From an uncultured Erythrobacter sp. (GTDB taxonomy: Bacteria > Pseudomonadota > Alphaproteobacteria > Sphingomonadales > Sphingomonadaceae), in contig CANLPY010000001.1 in NCBI GenBank assembly GCA_947493165.1, forward strand, positions 2,220,566 through 2,284,565: a stretch of 64,000 nt of DNA, written 5' to 3'. Each line of letters starts with the position of its first letter. The stretch's first letter is position 1. Position numbers and translations under genes: made by a program. Of the stretch, positions 36,810 to 46,256 are shown one piece after another. The notes under the pieces were generated by a model, which searched no databases, was not told the DNA's origin, and was given only the letters and a program-made list of their open reading frames with translations.

Positions 36810-39218
36810 TTGCGTTTTCGGGTTACAGCTCGCACTATGCTGCATCTTGGGTCGGAACTCATTAGTTCCGATGCTATCGCTTTCTACGAGCTCATCAAAA
36901 ACGCTCTGGATGCTCGATCGACAGCAATTACGGTCGATATTCTCCAGCGTTTGCCATTCGAGATTTATGACGAGATCATTCGCGAACTGGGCGAGGATCG
37001 AGAGACACCTGCCAGGATCCGTGAGCGCTTCATTCAGGAACTCGGCGATAAACGTCGCGACTGGGAAGAGTTAAAACAGTATGCGATGGCCAACCTCGTT
37101 GAGGGTTCACCGAAATTAAATAAGTTTCGCGAGAAGCTCAAACGCAGTCGGAGCCGCGCTCGCTTCCTCGATAACTTGAGGCACGCAAACCTCATCGAGA
37201 TCGACGACAATGGGCATGGTATGTCACTCGAAATCTTGGAGGATGTGTATCTGACCATCGGCACCCGGTATCGTGCCAATGAACGCGAAGCCCAAAGTGA
37301 ATCTGACGATCAAGTGATCCTTGGCGAGAAAGGTATCGGGCGTCTGTCTGCCATGCGGCTCGGTGAAATCCTCGAGGTGATTACCGGTGAAGACGGCAAA
37401 GACCATTGGAACCAGCTCGAGGTCGATTGGAACGATTTTGCGGACGCTCAGGAAGACGATCTCTCAAGCGTTGAAATTGAAGCAGGCTTAGGCCGGGAAA
37501 AGGACGAGGATGAGTACGGTACTCGTCTTCGCATTTATGCACTCCGCTCGGAGTGGAGCGTGGAAAAACTTCGGGACCTTGCGGTCAGGCAATTTTCGAA
37601 ACTCACGGACCCGCTGAACGAAGATAGCAGGCTTCCGCTCACCCTTACTTTCAATGGCGAGCCGGTTGAGATACCGCGCTTCGCCGACTTTCTTCTGGAG
37701 CAAGCGCACGGTCACTTTACCGCGTCACTTGAGATCGATGACGACGGCGATGTCGGCGTTCAAGGGCTCATGGAATATCGCTTGCACGATCGGCAGCGTA
37801 CGTTCTCGCTGTCCGCGCTCGAACTCGCGACAATGACCGGTGCGGACGTTGAGACGATCCGCCGGGTGGGCCCATTCGAAGTCGAGATCTATTGGTTCAA
37901 CCGACGCATTCTCACTAAAATCGAAGGGATCGGTACGCTCAAGGTCGTCCGCGAGATTCTGAAGGAGTGGGCGGGCGGTGTCGCAGTCTATCGCGACGGT
38001 TATCGAGTTAACCCATACGGGAGCGCCGACGACGACTGGCTCGATCTTGATCGCGATGCGTTCTCGACCAGTGGTTTCAAGCTCAACCGCGGGCAGATTA
38101 TCGGCGGCGCGAATATCACGTCGCGCGGCAACCCTTTCCTGATTGACCAGACCAATCGCGAAGGCTTGAAAGATAACAGCGAACAACGTGCTTTTCGCGA
38201 TATTCTCGCTGGCATGACGGAGATGTACCGTCTCTACCTTGTCGAAATCGATCGCGACATTGCAGATGCGCGGCGCGAGACCGCGACAACGGCGCTAGAG
38301 CGCTTTCAGGACAAAGATGAGCGCCTGATGGAGCTCATCCCGATGCTCGAAGATGTATTGGGCGATCTTCCCGAGGCGCGCGAGCTCAAGAAGCATTTTG
38401 TCGAGCGGATTGAAGAGCTTCGCACTGCTGCCGATATAATGCAGCAGGTCGGTCGGAGTCAGGCCGAGGAGCGCGGCCGTGTCTTCCATCTGGCCAGCAT
38501 AGGTTTGATGATCGAGTCGCTCGCACACGAGCTTTACCGCGCGACGAGTGCGGGACTTGCAACGATTGCGGATGCTCGGCGCTCCGATAACGAGAGATCG
38601 ACGCAAAGTTCACTGCGCGTGCTGGGATCGCAGCTGCGCACGCTTCAGAAGCGTTTGAAGGTTCTCGATCCGCTATCAACAAATGCGCGGCAGACCAAGG
38701 AGCTCTTCGAACTGGTTTCCTGGGTGGATGAGATTGTCGCTGGCTATGCTCGTCGAAACCAATCGAGAAGTGTCGAGTTCGAGATTTCTGTGCGGCCAAA
38801 GAACGGCAAACTAACCGTCAAGGCCGTGAAGGGCATGTTCGTACAAGTTATCGAGAATCTGCTCGCGAACTCTGTCTTCTGGATTGATGCACAGCATAAG
38901 ATTGATCGAAAAGCCGGTATCGTTGAGGACGATGCTGACAAGCCGATCGGGACAGTGAGCGTCGAGCTCGATCTGCGCACCAATCGTATCACTGTCACTG
39001 ACACGGGTCCTGGAATTCCGGAAGAACGACGCGACCTGGTGTTCGAGCCGTTCTTCAGCACGAAGAAGCAGAAACAAGGCAAGGGGCTCGGCCTCCACAT
39101 TTCGCGAGAGATCGCTGAATATCACGGCGGACAGCTGATTTTGGGGTCTGCCAATGATGACGGCACTATTCACTCGGTTGTTTTCGATTTTGGGGACATT
39201 GCTGTCGATGACGAATAA
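36810..39218 (+). CDS. Two-GHKL-module protein: N-terminal Hsp90-like ATPase plus C-terminal histidine-kinase module
   Basis: N-terminal: LIKNALDA / IDDNGHGM / GEKGIGRLSAMRLG; C-terminal: LIESLAHELYRAT (H-box-like), VIENLLANS, VTDTGPGIPEE, FFSTKKQKQGKGLGLHISREIAEYHGG; TTG start likely. Confidence 0.85.
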   Translation: MRFRVTARTMLHLGSELISSDAIAFYELIKNALDARSTAITVDILQRLPFEIYDEIIRELGEDRETPARIRERFIQELGDKRRDWEELKQYAMANLVEGSPKLNKFREKLKRSRSRARFLDNLRHANLIEIDDNGHGMSLEILEDVYLTIGTRYRANEREAQSESDDQVILGEKGIGRLSAMRLGEILEVITGEDGKDHWNQLEVDWNDFADAQEDDLSSVEIEAGLGREKDEDEYGTRLRIYALRSEWSVEKLRDLAVRQFSKLTDPLNEDSRLPLTLTFNGEPVEIPRFADFLLEQAHGHFTASLEIDDDGDVGVQGLMEYRLHDRQRTFSLSALELATMTGADVETIRRVGPFEVEIYWFNRRILTKIEGIGTLKVVREILKEWAGGVAVYRDGYRVNPYGSADDDWLDLDRDAFSTSGFKLNRGQIIGGANITSRGNPFLIDQTNREGLKDNSEQRAFRDILAGMTEMYRLYLVEIDRDIADARRETATTALERFQDKDERLMELIPMLEDVLGDLPEARELKKHFVERIEELRTAADIMQQVGRSQAEERGRVFHLASIGLMIESLAHELYRATSAGLATIADARRSDNERSTQSSLRVLGSQLRTLQKRLKVLDPLSTNARQTKELFELVSWVDEIVAGYARRNQSRSVEFEISVRPKNGKLTVKAVKGMFVQVIENLLANSVFWIDAQHKIDRKAGIVEDDADKPIGTVSVELDLRTNRITVTDTGPGIPEERRDLVFEPFFSTKKQKQGKGLGLHISREIAEYHGGQLILGSANDDGTIHSVVFDFGDIAVDDE

Positions 39219-41202
39219 AGAAAACGGGGCGGACACGGCGGTTGTCGACACTCCCGAGGCTCAGACTGCGGACCCCGCTAACGAAGCGACCGAGCCGCCG
39301 TTCCCGATCCGGGTAGCCATCATTGATGACGGGGTTGCTGTTCCGTCGTTCGATCTGTTTGATGATCCCTCCGATGCCCAGTCCCTGTTGGAAGGCGCCG
39401 ACGACCTCGACGAGGATCTATCGGCGATCGGGGCTGAGCGCGACGGCGATCCGGCTGTCAATCTGGCGGCACTTATAGAGTCGGGACAGCGTTTGGGATC
39501 TCTCGGTGAGCTCGCCGAGAACTCGGACGCATTTCGCGCGCGTTGGGATGACTATCTATTCCACCGGTCACTCCGTGGAAGCCTCCAAAGCCTTGTCGCT
39601 GAGGTGATCTCTGTCGACCCCTCTCAAGGGCTTCCCGATTTGTCCGTATGCGAGGTAATCTTTCTAGACTACTATCTCGAAGACCCTAGCAAAGGGCCCG
39701 TTCTTGCAGAGGAGATCGCTCGTCAATTAATCGCGCAGCCGGGGCGCTCGGCTCTCCAGCAGATCATACTCATGTCCAATCGCGAGAATGTTGCACGCGA
39801 GCGGCGAACTTTTCGAAAGCAAGCGAATATTCGCGGTGCATCGTTTGCCTTCGTTCCAAAGAAAGAGCTTTCCTCGCGGCGCCAAATTTACAGTCATTTG
39901 GCCGTGTTAGATCGCGCCCGCCCCATGGCGCCCAAGATCGATGCCTATCACGACGCACTTACGAGTGCGGTGAAAGACGGAGCTCGGACATTTCTCGAGC
40001 TGGTCGATGAGCTCGACATCGATGACTACGCCCATCTCCAGAACGTCGCCCTCATGAAAGACGGTGACCCGCTGGGCGAATATATCGCAACACTGTTCGC
40101 CGCCGAGTTGGCGTCGCGCACCGTGGAGGCGGACGAGGTCCGTACCGCTGAGCGCGGCCTCGACAAGACCGAGTTCGAGCGGAAGCCGTTTGCAAGCACG
40201 GAGCCATCTACGATCGTCAAACAACTCTACCATAGCGCTCTGATCTGCAGCAATATGGGAGAACTGGGAGACCATCCCAGGGCTGCCCCTGATAGCGACT
40301 TTGCTGGAATGCCGCTTGTTAGGATGGGAGACCTGTTCTTCTCGTCCGACAAGGAGCGCGTGGTCGCAATTCTCAGCGCCGATTGTGATCTTGCCTTCGC
40401 ACCGAACGAGGACCGTCCTCCAAACCCCGATACCGCCGTGTTGCTTGTCCCGGGGACCACCGAGAAACTTGCCGGAGCAGGAAAGGTCATCGACGCCATC
40501 ACGGAAGGGTTCGTCGACGGCGACGAAGTCTTTCGCATTCATTGGGCGTTCTCCAGCTACCGAAGCGTAGCGCTTAAAGAGCTCAAAGACTATCTCAAGT
40601 GCGATGGCTATGACGTGAAGCGCCGCGATCGGCTGCGCGCGCCGTTCTCGTTCCGTCTTCAGCAGGAGTTTGGGGCTAATTTGTTCAGGGTCGGTGCGCC
40701 AGCAATGCCGCCAATGACGCGCGAAGCATCTGCTTCAATCAAGCTATTTTGCAAAGGCGAGGTACAAGAACAGGTTGATATTGACGACCCGCAGCTGCGC
40801 CTCACTTCATACGGCACCGATACCTGTGTGCGGCTCGGCATCGCGGATACCGAAAAACTGTACAGCTTGTGCGAGACGCTCTCTGCCAATTTTGACGATG
40901 AGATTGTGGAGTTGAGCGAGGGGTTGGCAGACCTCAATGAAGGCCAGAGAAAGGCGTTAGAAAAGAAGATTTTCCCGCTCGAAAAGCAGCGCGCGGCGTT
41001 GGACAAAAAACTCTCTGATGACCTTTTTTGGCACGAACTGCACGGTGACCATCCAATTGCGAGAAAACTCACTGCGCTGCGCGGTATCGCTAAGCTCGTT
41101 CTCGGAGACGAGTGGGATCAGGAGCAGCACAACCAAATTATTCTTCATGTGTATGACCCGGCCAAGCCTGACCCCGGCCAGCAATCTACAGCTGACAAAT
41201 AA
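39208..41202 (+). CDS. Receiver-like protein with large C-terminal region of unknown function
   Basis: RVAIIDDG ... CEVIFLDYYLEDPSKGPVLAEEIA ... IILMSNRENVARER ... FVPKKEL resembles REC DD-D-S/T-K; ATG 39208 overlaps upstream stop by 11 nt. Confidence 0.75.
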   Translation: MTNKENGADTAVVDTPEAQTADPANEATEPPFPIRVAIIDDGVAVPSFDLFDDPSDAQSLLEGADDLDEDLSAIGAERDGDPAVNLAALIESGQRLGSLGELAENSDAFRARWDDYLFHRSLRGSLQSLVAEVISVDPSQGLPDLSVCEVIFLDYYLEDPSKGPVLAEEIARQLIAQPGRSALQQIILMSNRENVARERRTFRKQANIRGASFAFVPKKELSSRRQIYSHLAVLDRARPMAPKIDAYHDALTSAVKDGARTFLELVDELDIDDYAHLQNVALMKDGDPLGEYIATLFAAELASRTVEADEVRTAERGLDKTEFERKPFASTEPSTIVKQLYHSALICSNMGELGDHPRAAPDSDFAGMPLVRMGDLFFSSDKERVVAILSADCDLAFAPNEDRPPNPDTAVLLVPGTTEKLAGAGKVIDAITEGFVDGDEVFRIHWAFSSYRSVALKELKDYLKCDGYDVKRRDRLRAPFSFRLQQEFGANLFRVGAPAMPPMTREASASIKLFCKGEVQEQVDIDDPQLRLTSYGTDTCVRLGIADTEKLYSLCETLSANFDDEIVELSEGLADLNEGQRKALEKKIFPLEKQRAALDKKLSDDLFWHELHGDHPIARKLTALRGIAKLVLGDEWDQEQHNQIILHVYDPAKPDPGQQSTADK

Positions 41203-41983
41203 GACAGCCGCTCTCCTCCACTTCTTCCACGTCATCGCCGAACACTTGGGCTAGGGTAAGGTTTTCACCGCGCTCCTGCTTCCGTTTGCGGCGGCGTTCA
41301 TTCTCGTCCTTGATGGCTTGCATGCGCTCGGGCTGCTCAAGTTCCGCCAGGCTTTCGCGTTCGCTCCATGTGAAAGTGTTCCCACTGCCCTCGAACGGCT
41401 TCTCGTAGGCCTTGGCTTTCTCAAACAAATCAGGATGTGTTTCTTTCAATCGCACCCATTCGATCTTTTGCTGGTAAAAGCAGAAGAAACAGCCTGACCG
41501 CGTGCGACCCCATTCGGTGTAGGGCGGCAAGCCGATACCCGAACTCATCAGGATCTCGCGGATGTCCGCCAGCTTCAACCCATCTTCTTGGAAAGGATAG
41601 ACGGCCGTAATGTTGGGCTTGTGGCTGATATAGCCTGAACGGTTCTCGTCGGCGCGCAAGCCCACATAATTGACCACCGGATCGTCGCCGACAAACTCCT
41701 CGAATGGCTTGAGCTTGAGCATCTTGGTGCACCAGCGCCGGTGGTTGGAGGGGATCATGCCGCCGTAGACATCGTACCAATGATCGAAGCCTAGTTCTGC
41801 ATTGAGGCGATGAACCCGTTTGCCCAGATAATCTTCGATGCGCTCGAGGTATTCGTAAGTCTCGGGGATCTCTTTACGGGTGTCGGAGAAGATATATTCC
41901 ATGTCCGGCACGCGGTCGCGCATGTAGATGGCCAGTGCCGCGGAATCCTTGCCGCCGGAAAGGCTCAGAATGTGGCGTGTCAT
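41186..41983 (-). CDS. sspD: PAPS-reductase/ATP-pyrophosphatase family protein (DndC/SspD-like)
   Basis: ILSLSGGKDSAALAIYMRD PP-loop; RSGCFFCFYQQKIEW; last in apparent operon. Confidence 0.82.
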   Translation of the reverse strand: MTRHILSLSGGKDSAALAIYMRDRVPDMEYIFSDTRKEIPETYEYLERIEDYLGKRVHRLNAELGFDHWYDVYGGMIPSNHRRWCTKMLKLKPFEEFVGDDPVVNYVGLRADENRSGYISHKPNITAVYPFQEDGLKLADIREILMSSGIGLPPYTEWGRTRSGCFFCFYQQKIEWVRLKETHPDLFEKAKAYEKPFEGSGNTFTWSERESLAELEQPERMQAIKDENERRRKRKQERGENLTLAQVFGDDVEEVEESGCLICQL

Positions 41984-44900
41984 TGAGCGTCCTCTTTGTT
42001 TTTGTCCGCCAGCATGGACTGCAAAACCTTAATCAGCACCGCTTCGGGCCGGTCTACACCGGCAAGAAGTTTGCGAAGCTTGGTCGCTGTCTTCTCATCC
42101 GCCTCACTGACTTCGTGGAGGAAATAGGCACGGTCAGCTCCGCCGGACGTGGTTATATGGATCGCGGTGATCGGTGTCGTTCCCGCCGCCTCCTTACGCA
42201 GAATAGCAAGCCTTCTTGCAAGTTCCTGTGCAACGGCATTCACTTCGAACCCGAACTGGTCGAGATGGGTGTCGTCCCAGCCTTCCAGACGCTTTCCGAC
42301 AAGCAGGCTCGCCACCCGGTCTAGCCAAAGCGCCTCGGTAAGGTCTTGGTTCATCGCCCGCTCGACGAAGGCTTTGAGCTTGTAGTCGCCCAGCTTCGCC
42401 AGATGATCTTCGTAGTCCGAGCGCAATTGCTCGCGAAGCTTCTTCAAGGAGCGCGCACCGAAAGCCGACCTGATGTGTTCGGAGGCTCGAATGCGAAGGC
42501 GTGGCAGCGCCTCTTCGAGTTCGCACAATGCCGCATCGAAAGTCTCAATGAAGTGATCGTCGTCAATCCCGGGTTCGTCGACCGCATTGCATGCCTGAGG
42601 GAGCGAAAGGAATACGAACTGGATCGGGTCGCGCGCCTTTTTCAAAGCAAGTCTAACGGACTTCGCGATCCCGCTCACTTCGTTTGTGGTACGAGCGTAA
42701 GCATTGAGATCGCGCCACCAAACGAATATCCGCTCGACCACTGGCTTAAGCTCGGGTTCTGGCCGGTCAGTAGCGAAGATTGAAAGCTCGTTACTCAGTC
42801 GTTGCAGCAGGTCATCATTGTTTTCCGCTGCGACTTTTCGGAGTGCGAAATGCTTTGGGTTCTTCGCAAGCCGCATAAAATGCGCCTGCGACAGCTCGGG
42901 CTGGAAAGTTCCGCGCTCAATCAGGGCGATGGTCGTGCGATGGTGTAGCATGACCGCGGCGATCAGCAACAAAGCAGGCCCCGCACGCAACCCCGTGGGC
43001 GGCTCTGCCAGTTTTTCGATCAGCTCTTCGAAGGAGACTGGATCGTCTGAACGCACCAGGTCTTCGACACGTTTCCAAGCGTGGTGCCAGCCTGGCTCGC
43101 TACTCTTCGCAGGTGGGTGGAAGGCGAGCGTACCTTCTTCTTCCCGGTGCATGCCCGTAGCCTGCAACATCGAGCGGTAAATCGTCTTCTCGGGAGGTGC
43201 GCCCTCCAGGCCCAGTGACTCTTTGCCTTCCTCTTCGATCATCAGCTTCAAGAGGCGCATGCGAGCCGCGGCGATCGCCGTCGACAGCTTGGAGCGATTG
43301 ATAAGCTCGTTGCGCAGCTTCGGCGCCTTTTTAAAAACATCGTCGCAGATTGCGCTCAGTTTGCGGCTCAGTTCCGAGCGGCTCCGGAAAGCCATGGGCG
43401 TTCCGAGATAGAACCAGCTCTCGCCATTCGCATCAAAATCGAACGGCGACAGACGGGATTGGAGCTGCTGCTCTCGTTGAACGATATTGCGCTGCACTTC
43501 ACCTCGCGCGAGATCGTCCATCCGCAGTTCCTTGCAGGCCTCCGCGACCCATCTCCAGCATTTGAGCTCGTGTGATAGGGTTAGATCTGCCTCGGACACC
43601 GGCTTCAAATGAACGAGCGCAAGCGGACCCAAGCGTTCCGAAAGCGCCGTGGCGTGACGCCGGCGGTCTTCGATTTGCTCACCAGGATTTACAGGGATAA
43701 TCGCGATACGGCCATCGATACTATCCGGGAGAACTATTGGCGCTTCTCCGAACGCTGGCAGAAAACTGCGAAGCGTTCCCGCTCGATGATAGTGTCGCTG
43801 TGCAATTACCGGACGAAGCGGGGGTATTGAAGCGATGTCATCATTCAGATGCGATGGCTTGCTGATCGCGCGCTGTGCCTCTGCGTACCAGTGCGATAGA
43901 TCGACACTGCTGTTCGACCACAAGCTATAGTCCCTCGACGACGCACGAGCATAAAGGATACCAGCCCGAGCAAGCTCGGAAAGGGCTTCTTCAACATCAT
44001 CGCATGGGATATCGAGCGCCCATGAAAGCGTGTCTGCGTCACTCCGGAGCCCTGCCAACGGCTCGAGCGCGGCGATGACAGCCACCGATTTCAAAACTCG
44101 TATCTCGACTTTGTCGCCGCAGACCAAGCCCTCGACTGCTTCGCGACCCATGGCCCAGCGGCGATCCCGATCGGCACCGTCGAACCGGAGGCTTCCCAAA
44201 GTGCTCATGTAATCGTAGACTTGGTCGAGCCTATACCACTGGTCTGCCCCATAAGCGGTCGAATGCGCAAATTGCAGATATCCGGCAGGCTCGGAAGACT
44301 GAAGAAAACTGAAGACCGAGCGATCATGCTGGCCGAACCGACTTGCTGCCATCGTCAGGCACGATAGGGCGGCCGGATGCAGTGGATAAAGGTCTCCGCC
44401 CATCCTGACGAGTTCGGCATCATCGATCGCAAAAAGCGAGCGCTTTGCTGCGCTCTCGAAACAGGATTTGGCCGCCTTGCGAACCGCAACTGCATGCTCG
44501 TTTTCTCGCTCGAGTGCATTCGCGACGAGGTAGATCGCCTGCTCGCGTGGCTCGGAAAAGGCAATCTCTTCGTACCGCTCGGCGCTCCGGGCCCACTCCT
44601 GGCTAGTCCAGCCTTCGCTCGAGCCGAGATAATCATCGAAGCGGTGATGGAGAAAGGCGACTACACCTAGTGCCGGATGCGCGCGACCGCTCGCGCGTTC
44701 TGCCAATTGCTGAAAGAGTGCCGGATCTTCGCTGCGCGGGTGAGCCGCAGCGTATTCGAGATAGCGGCCCATCTCATCGACCAGCACCAAGAGACTGCGT
44801 CCGTCCGCTTCCGCAATCGCCGCACCGAGACGCGTCAAATGGGAGAGCACCGCCTTGGTCGATATTGTGTTCGCGTTATCCGCGCTGCGCAGTTGTCCGC

Positions 44901-45327
44901 ACTGCGATGCAATTTCACTATCTTCGCCAAAAAGCGCAGAGGCTTTCTCGCCAACCGCATTGAGCAAGTCGCGCGCCAGGCTGGTCCGACTTCCGGTGAG
45001 GACTAGAATCTCGCAGTCGGGCAGTCCGCTCTTCCCCAGAACGGGCGAGATTATTTCTTCCGCTTTCCAAGCGGCATCTCCGGCGAGCTTGGCGAGCAGC
45101 AATCCAAATGACGATTTGCCCGAGCCATAGGGGCCGGTGATCCTAAAGGCTCTTTGCGTTGAACTCTTCGAAAGCCCTGTCGACAAGCGCATGAGAGCCT
45201 CACGCGCTCGGGAGGTGAGAATATAGCCCTCAAGCGACGCAGGATCGGTCAGATCGCGTTCGATATCGACAGCCCGCACATAGCGCGGGTGAACCTGGAT
45301 GCGATCGGCAATTAGCGTGCGGGCCAT
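41980..45327 (-). CDS. sspC: Large P-loop ATPase (SspC-like by context)
   Basis: FRITGPYGSGKSSFGLLLAKLAG Walker A; SLLVLVDEMGRYLEYAA Walker B; ATGA overlap with sspD-like gene. Confidence 0.75.
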   Translation of the reverse strand: MARTLIADRIQVHPRYVRAVDIERDLTDPASLEGYILTSRAREALMRLSTGLSKSSTQRAFRITGPYGSGKSSFGLLLAKLAGDAAWKAEEIISPVLGKSGLPDCEILVLTGSRTSLARDLLNAVGEKASALFGEDSEIASQCGQLRSADNANTISTKAVLSHLTRLGAAIAEADGRSLLVLVDEMGRYLEYAAAHPRSEDPALFQQLAERASGRAHPALGVVAFLHHRFDDYLGSSEGWTSQEWARSAERYEEIAFSEPREQAIYLVANALERENEHAVAVRKAAKSCFESAAKRSLFAIDDAELVRMGGDLYPLHPAALSCLTMAASRFGQHDRSVFSFLQSSEPAGYLQFAHSTAYGADQWYRLDQVYDYMSTLGSLRFDGADRDRRWAMGREAVEGLVCGDKVEIRVLKSVAVIAALEPLAGLRSDADTLSWALDIPCDDVEEALSELARAGILYARASSRDYSLWSNSSVDLSHWYAEAQRAISKPSHLNDDIASIPPLRPVIAQRHYHRAGTLRSFLPAFGEAPIVLPDSIDGRIAIIPVNPGEQIEDRRRHATALSERLGPLALVHLKPVSEADLTLSHELKCWRWVAEACKELRMDDLARGEVQRNIVQREQQLQSRLSPFDFDANGESWFYLGTPMAFRSRSELSRKLSAICDDVFKKAPKLRNELINRSKLSTAIAAARMRLLKLMIEEEGKESLGLEGAPPEKTIYRSMLQATGMHREEEGTLAFHPPAKSSEPGWHHAWKRVEDLVRSDDPVSFEELIEKLAEPPTGLRAGPALLLIAAVMLHHRTTIALIERGTFQPELSQAHFMRLAKNPKHFALRKVAAENNDDLLQRLSNELSIFATDRPEPELKPVVERIFVWWRDLNAYARTTNEVSGIAKSVRLALKKARDPIQFVFLSLPQACNAVDEPGIDDDHFIETFDAALCELEEALPRLRIRASEHIRSAFGARSLKKLREQLRSDYEDHLAKLGDYKLKAFVERAMNQDLTEALWLDRVASLLVGKRLEGWDDTHLDQFGFEVNAVAQELARRLAILRKEAAGTTPITAIHITTSGGADRAYFLHEVSEADEKTATKLRKLLAGVDRPEAVLIKVLQSMLADKNKEDAQ

Positions 45328-46256
45328 GCAAGCGCCTCCAGTTCTTCAAAGTGCTTGTCATCTGGCGAAATCAGCGCCTTTCCCCCGGCGCCGTCGCTTT
45401 CCAGCTCCATACTCGTATTGTGAGCCACTTCTTCCACGAGGATTTGCAAACTGCCTTCATCCAGTCTGAATGCTGCAGCCGGCCCGCGTTTGTCCAATTG
45501 CAGCGTTCGAAGCGAAAGCTGCTGGGACGAAGCGCCGGTGCCGGCCCAGTAGTCGCGAAGCGCAAATGCGAAATCTCCCAAGCGAAGATCAGACTTCGGC
45601 CCGCGGTTGAGACTAACGATGGTTCCTCCGCTCGATTGAGTGGTTTCGAGCAGTTTCAACTCCTGAAACGGCGAGCCTGCGCCTTCTTCGGCTGCGGATA
45701 GCGTGTCGCCGCGCGACCAGTCGTAGGTGCGAAGAAAAATATCGACATGAACGCTAGCCGTACTGGCCGAGATAGCGCCTTTCGTTGCTGCCGCGCCGGC
45801 TTCGACAAGACCAATGAGGTGCTCACGCGTGATCCGCGCATCGAACACGTCCTGCAATGCGATCACCCACGCCCCCAGGCCGCCATGAGCCGCAATCTGC
45901 CAATGCAGTCGCCACAGCGTGCCATTGTCTTCCAGATAGGGGTCAATACCCTTCGTGGGATGCATCAGGCGATGCGCAAGATCGGTGTTGAGCGTCTGGC
46001 CTGATGCGGTTCGCGTCAGTCCAAAAGTCTGCCCCCAGAAACGGATAGACTTGACCATGTTGCGCCCGAGACCAAGCGCCAAAATCGCGCCTTCATCGTT
46101 CGCGAAGAGTTTCGGATTCTCCTCCAACGCTTGGTAGAGCTTGACGAGCCATCCATATCGACACGCAAAGGATTCATGCCCTGAGAAAAGGCGCGATTTG
46201 CCTTCATCAAGAGACCACGGCGTTTGATCTGACACCAGTGTTTCTGTTTTGCTCAT
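45312..46256 (-). CDS. sspB: DUF4007-family protein (SspB-like)
   Basis: SRLFSGHESFACRYGWLVKLYQAL, LALGLGRNMVKSIRFWGQTFGL, LWRLHWQIAAHGG. Confidence 0.82.
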   Translation of the reverse strand: MSKTETLVSDQTPWSLDEGKSRLFSGHESFACRYGWLVKLYQALEENPKLFANDEGAILALGLGRNMVKSIRFWGQTFGLTRTASGQTLNTDLAHRLMHPTKGIDPYLEDNGTLWRLHWQIAAHGGLGAWVIALQDVFDARITREHLIGLVEAGAAATKGAISASTASVHVDIFLRTYDWSRGDTLSAAEEGAGSPFQELKLLETTQSSGGTIVSLNRGPKSDLRLGDFAFALRDYWAGTGASSQQLSLRTLQLDKRGPAAAFRLDEGSLQILVEEVAHNTSMELESDGAGGKALISPDDKHFEELEALAWPAR

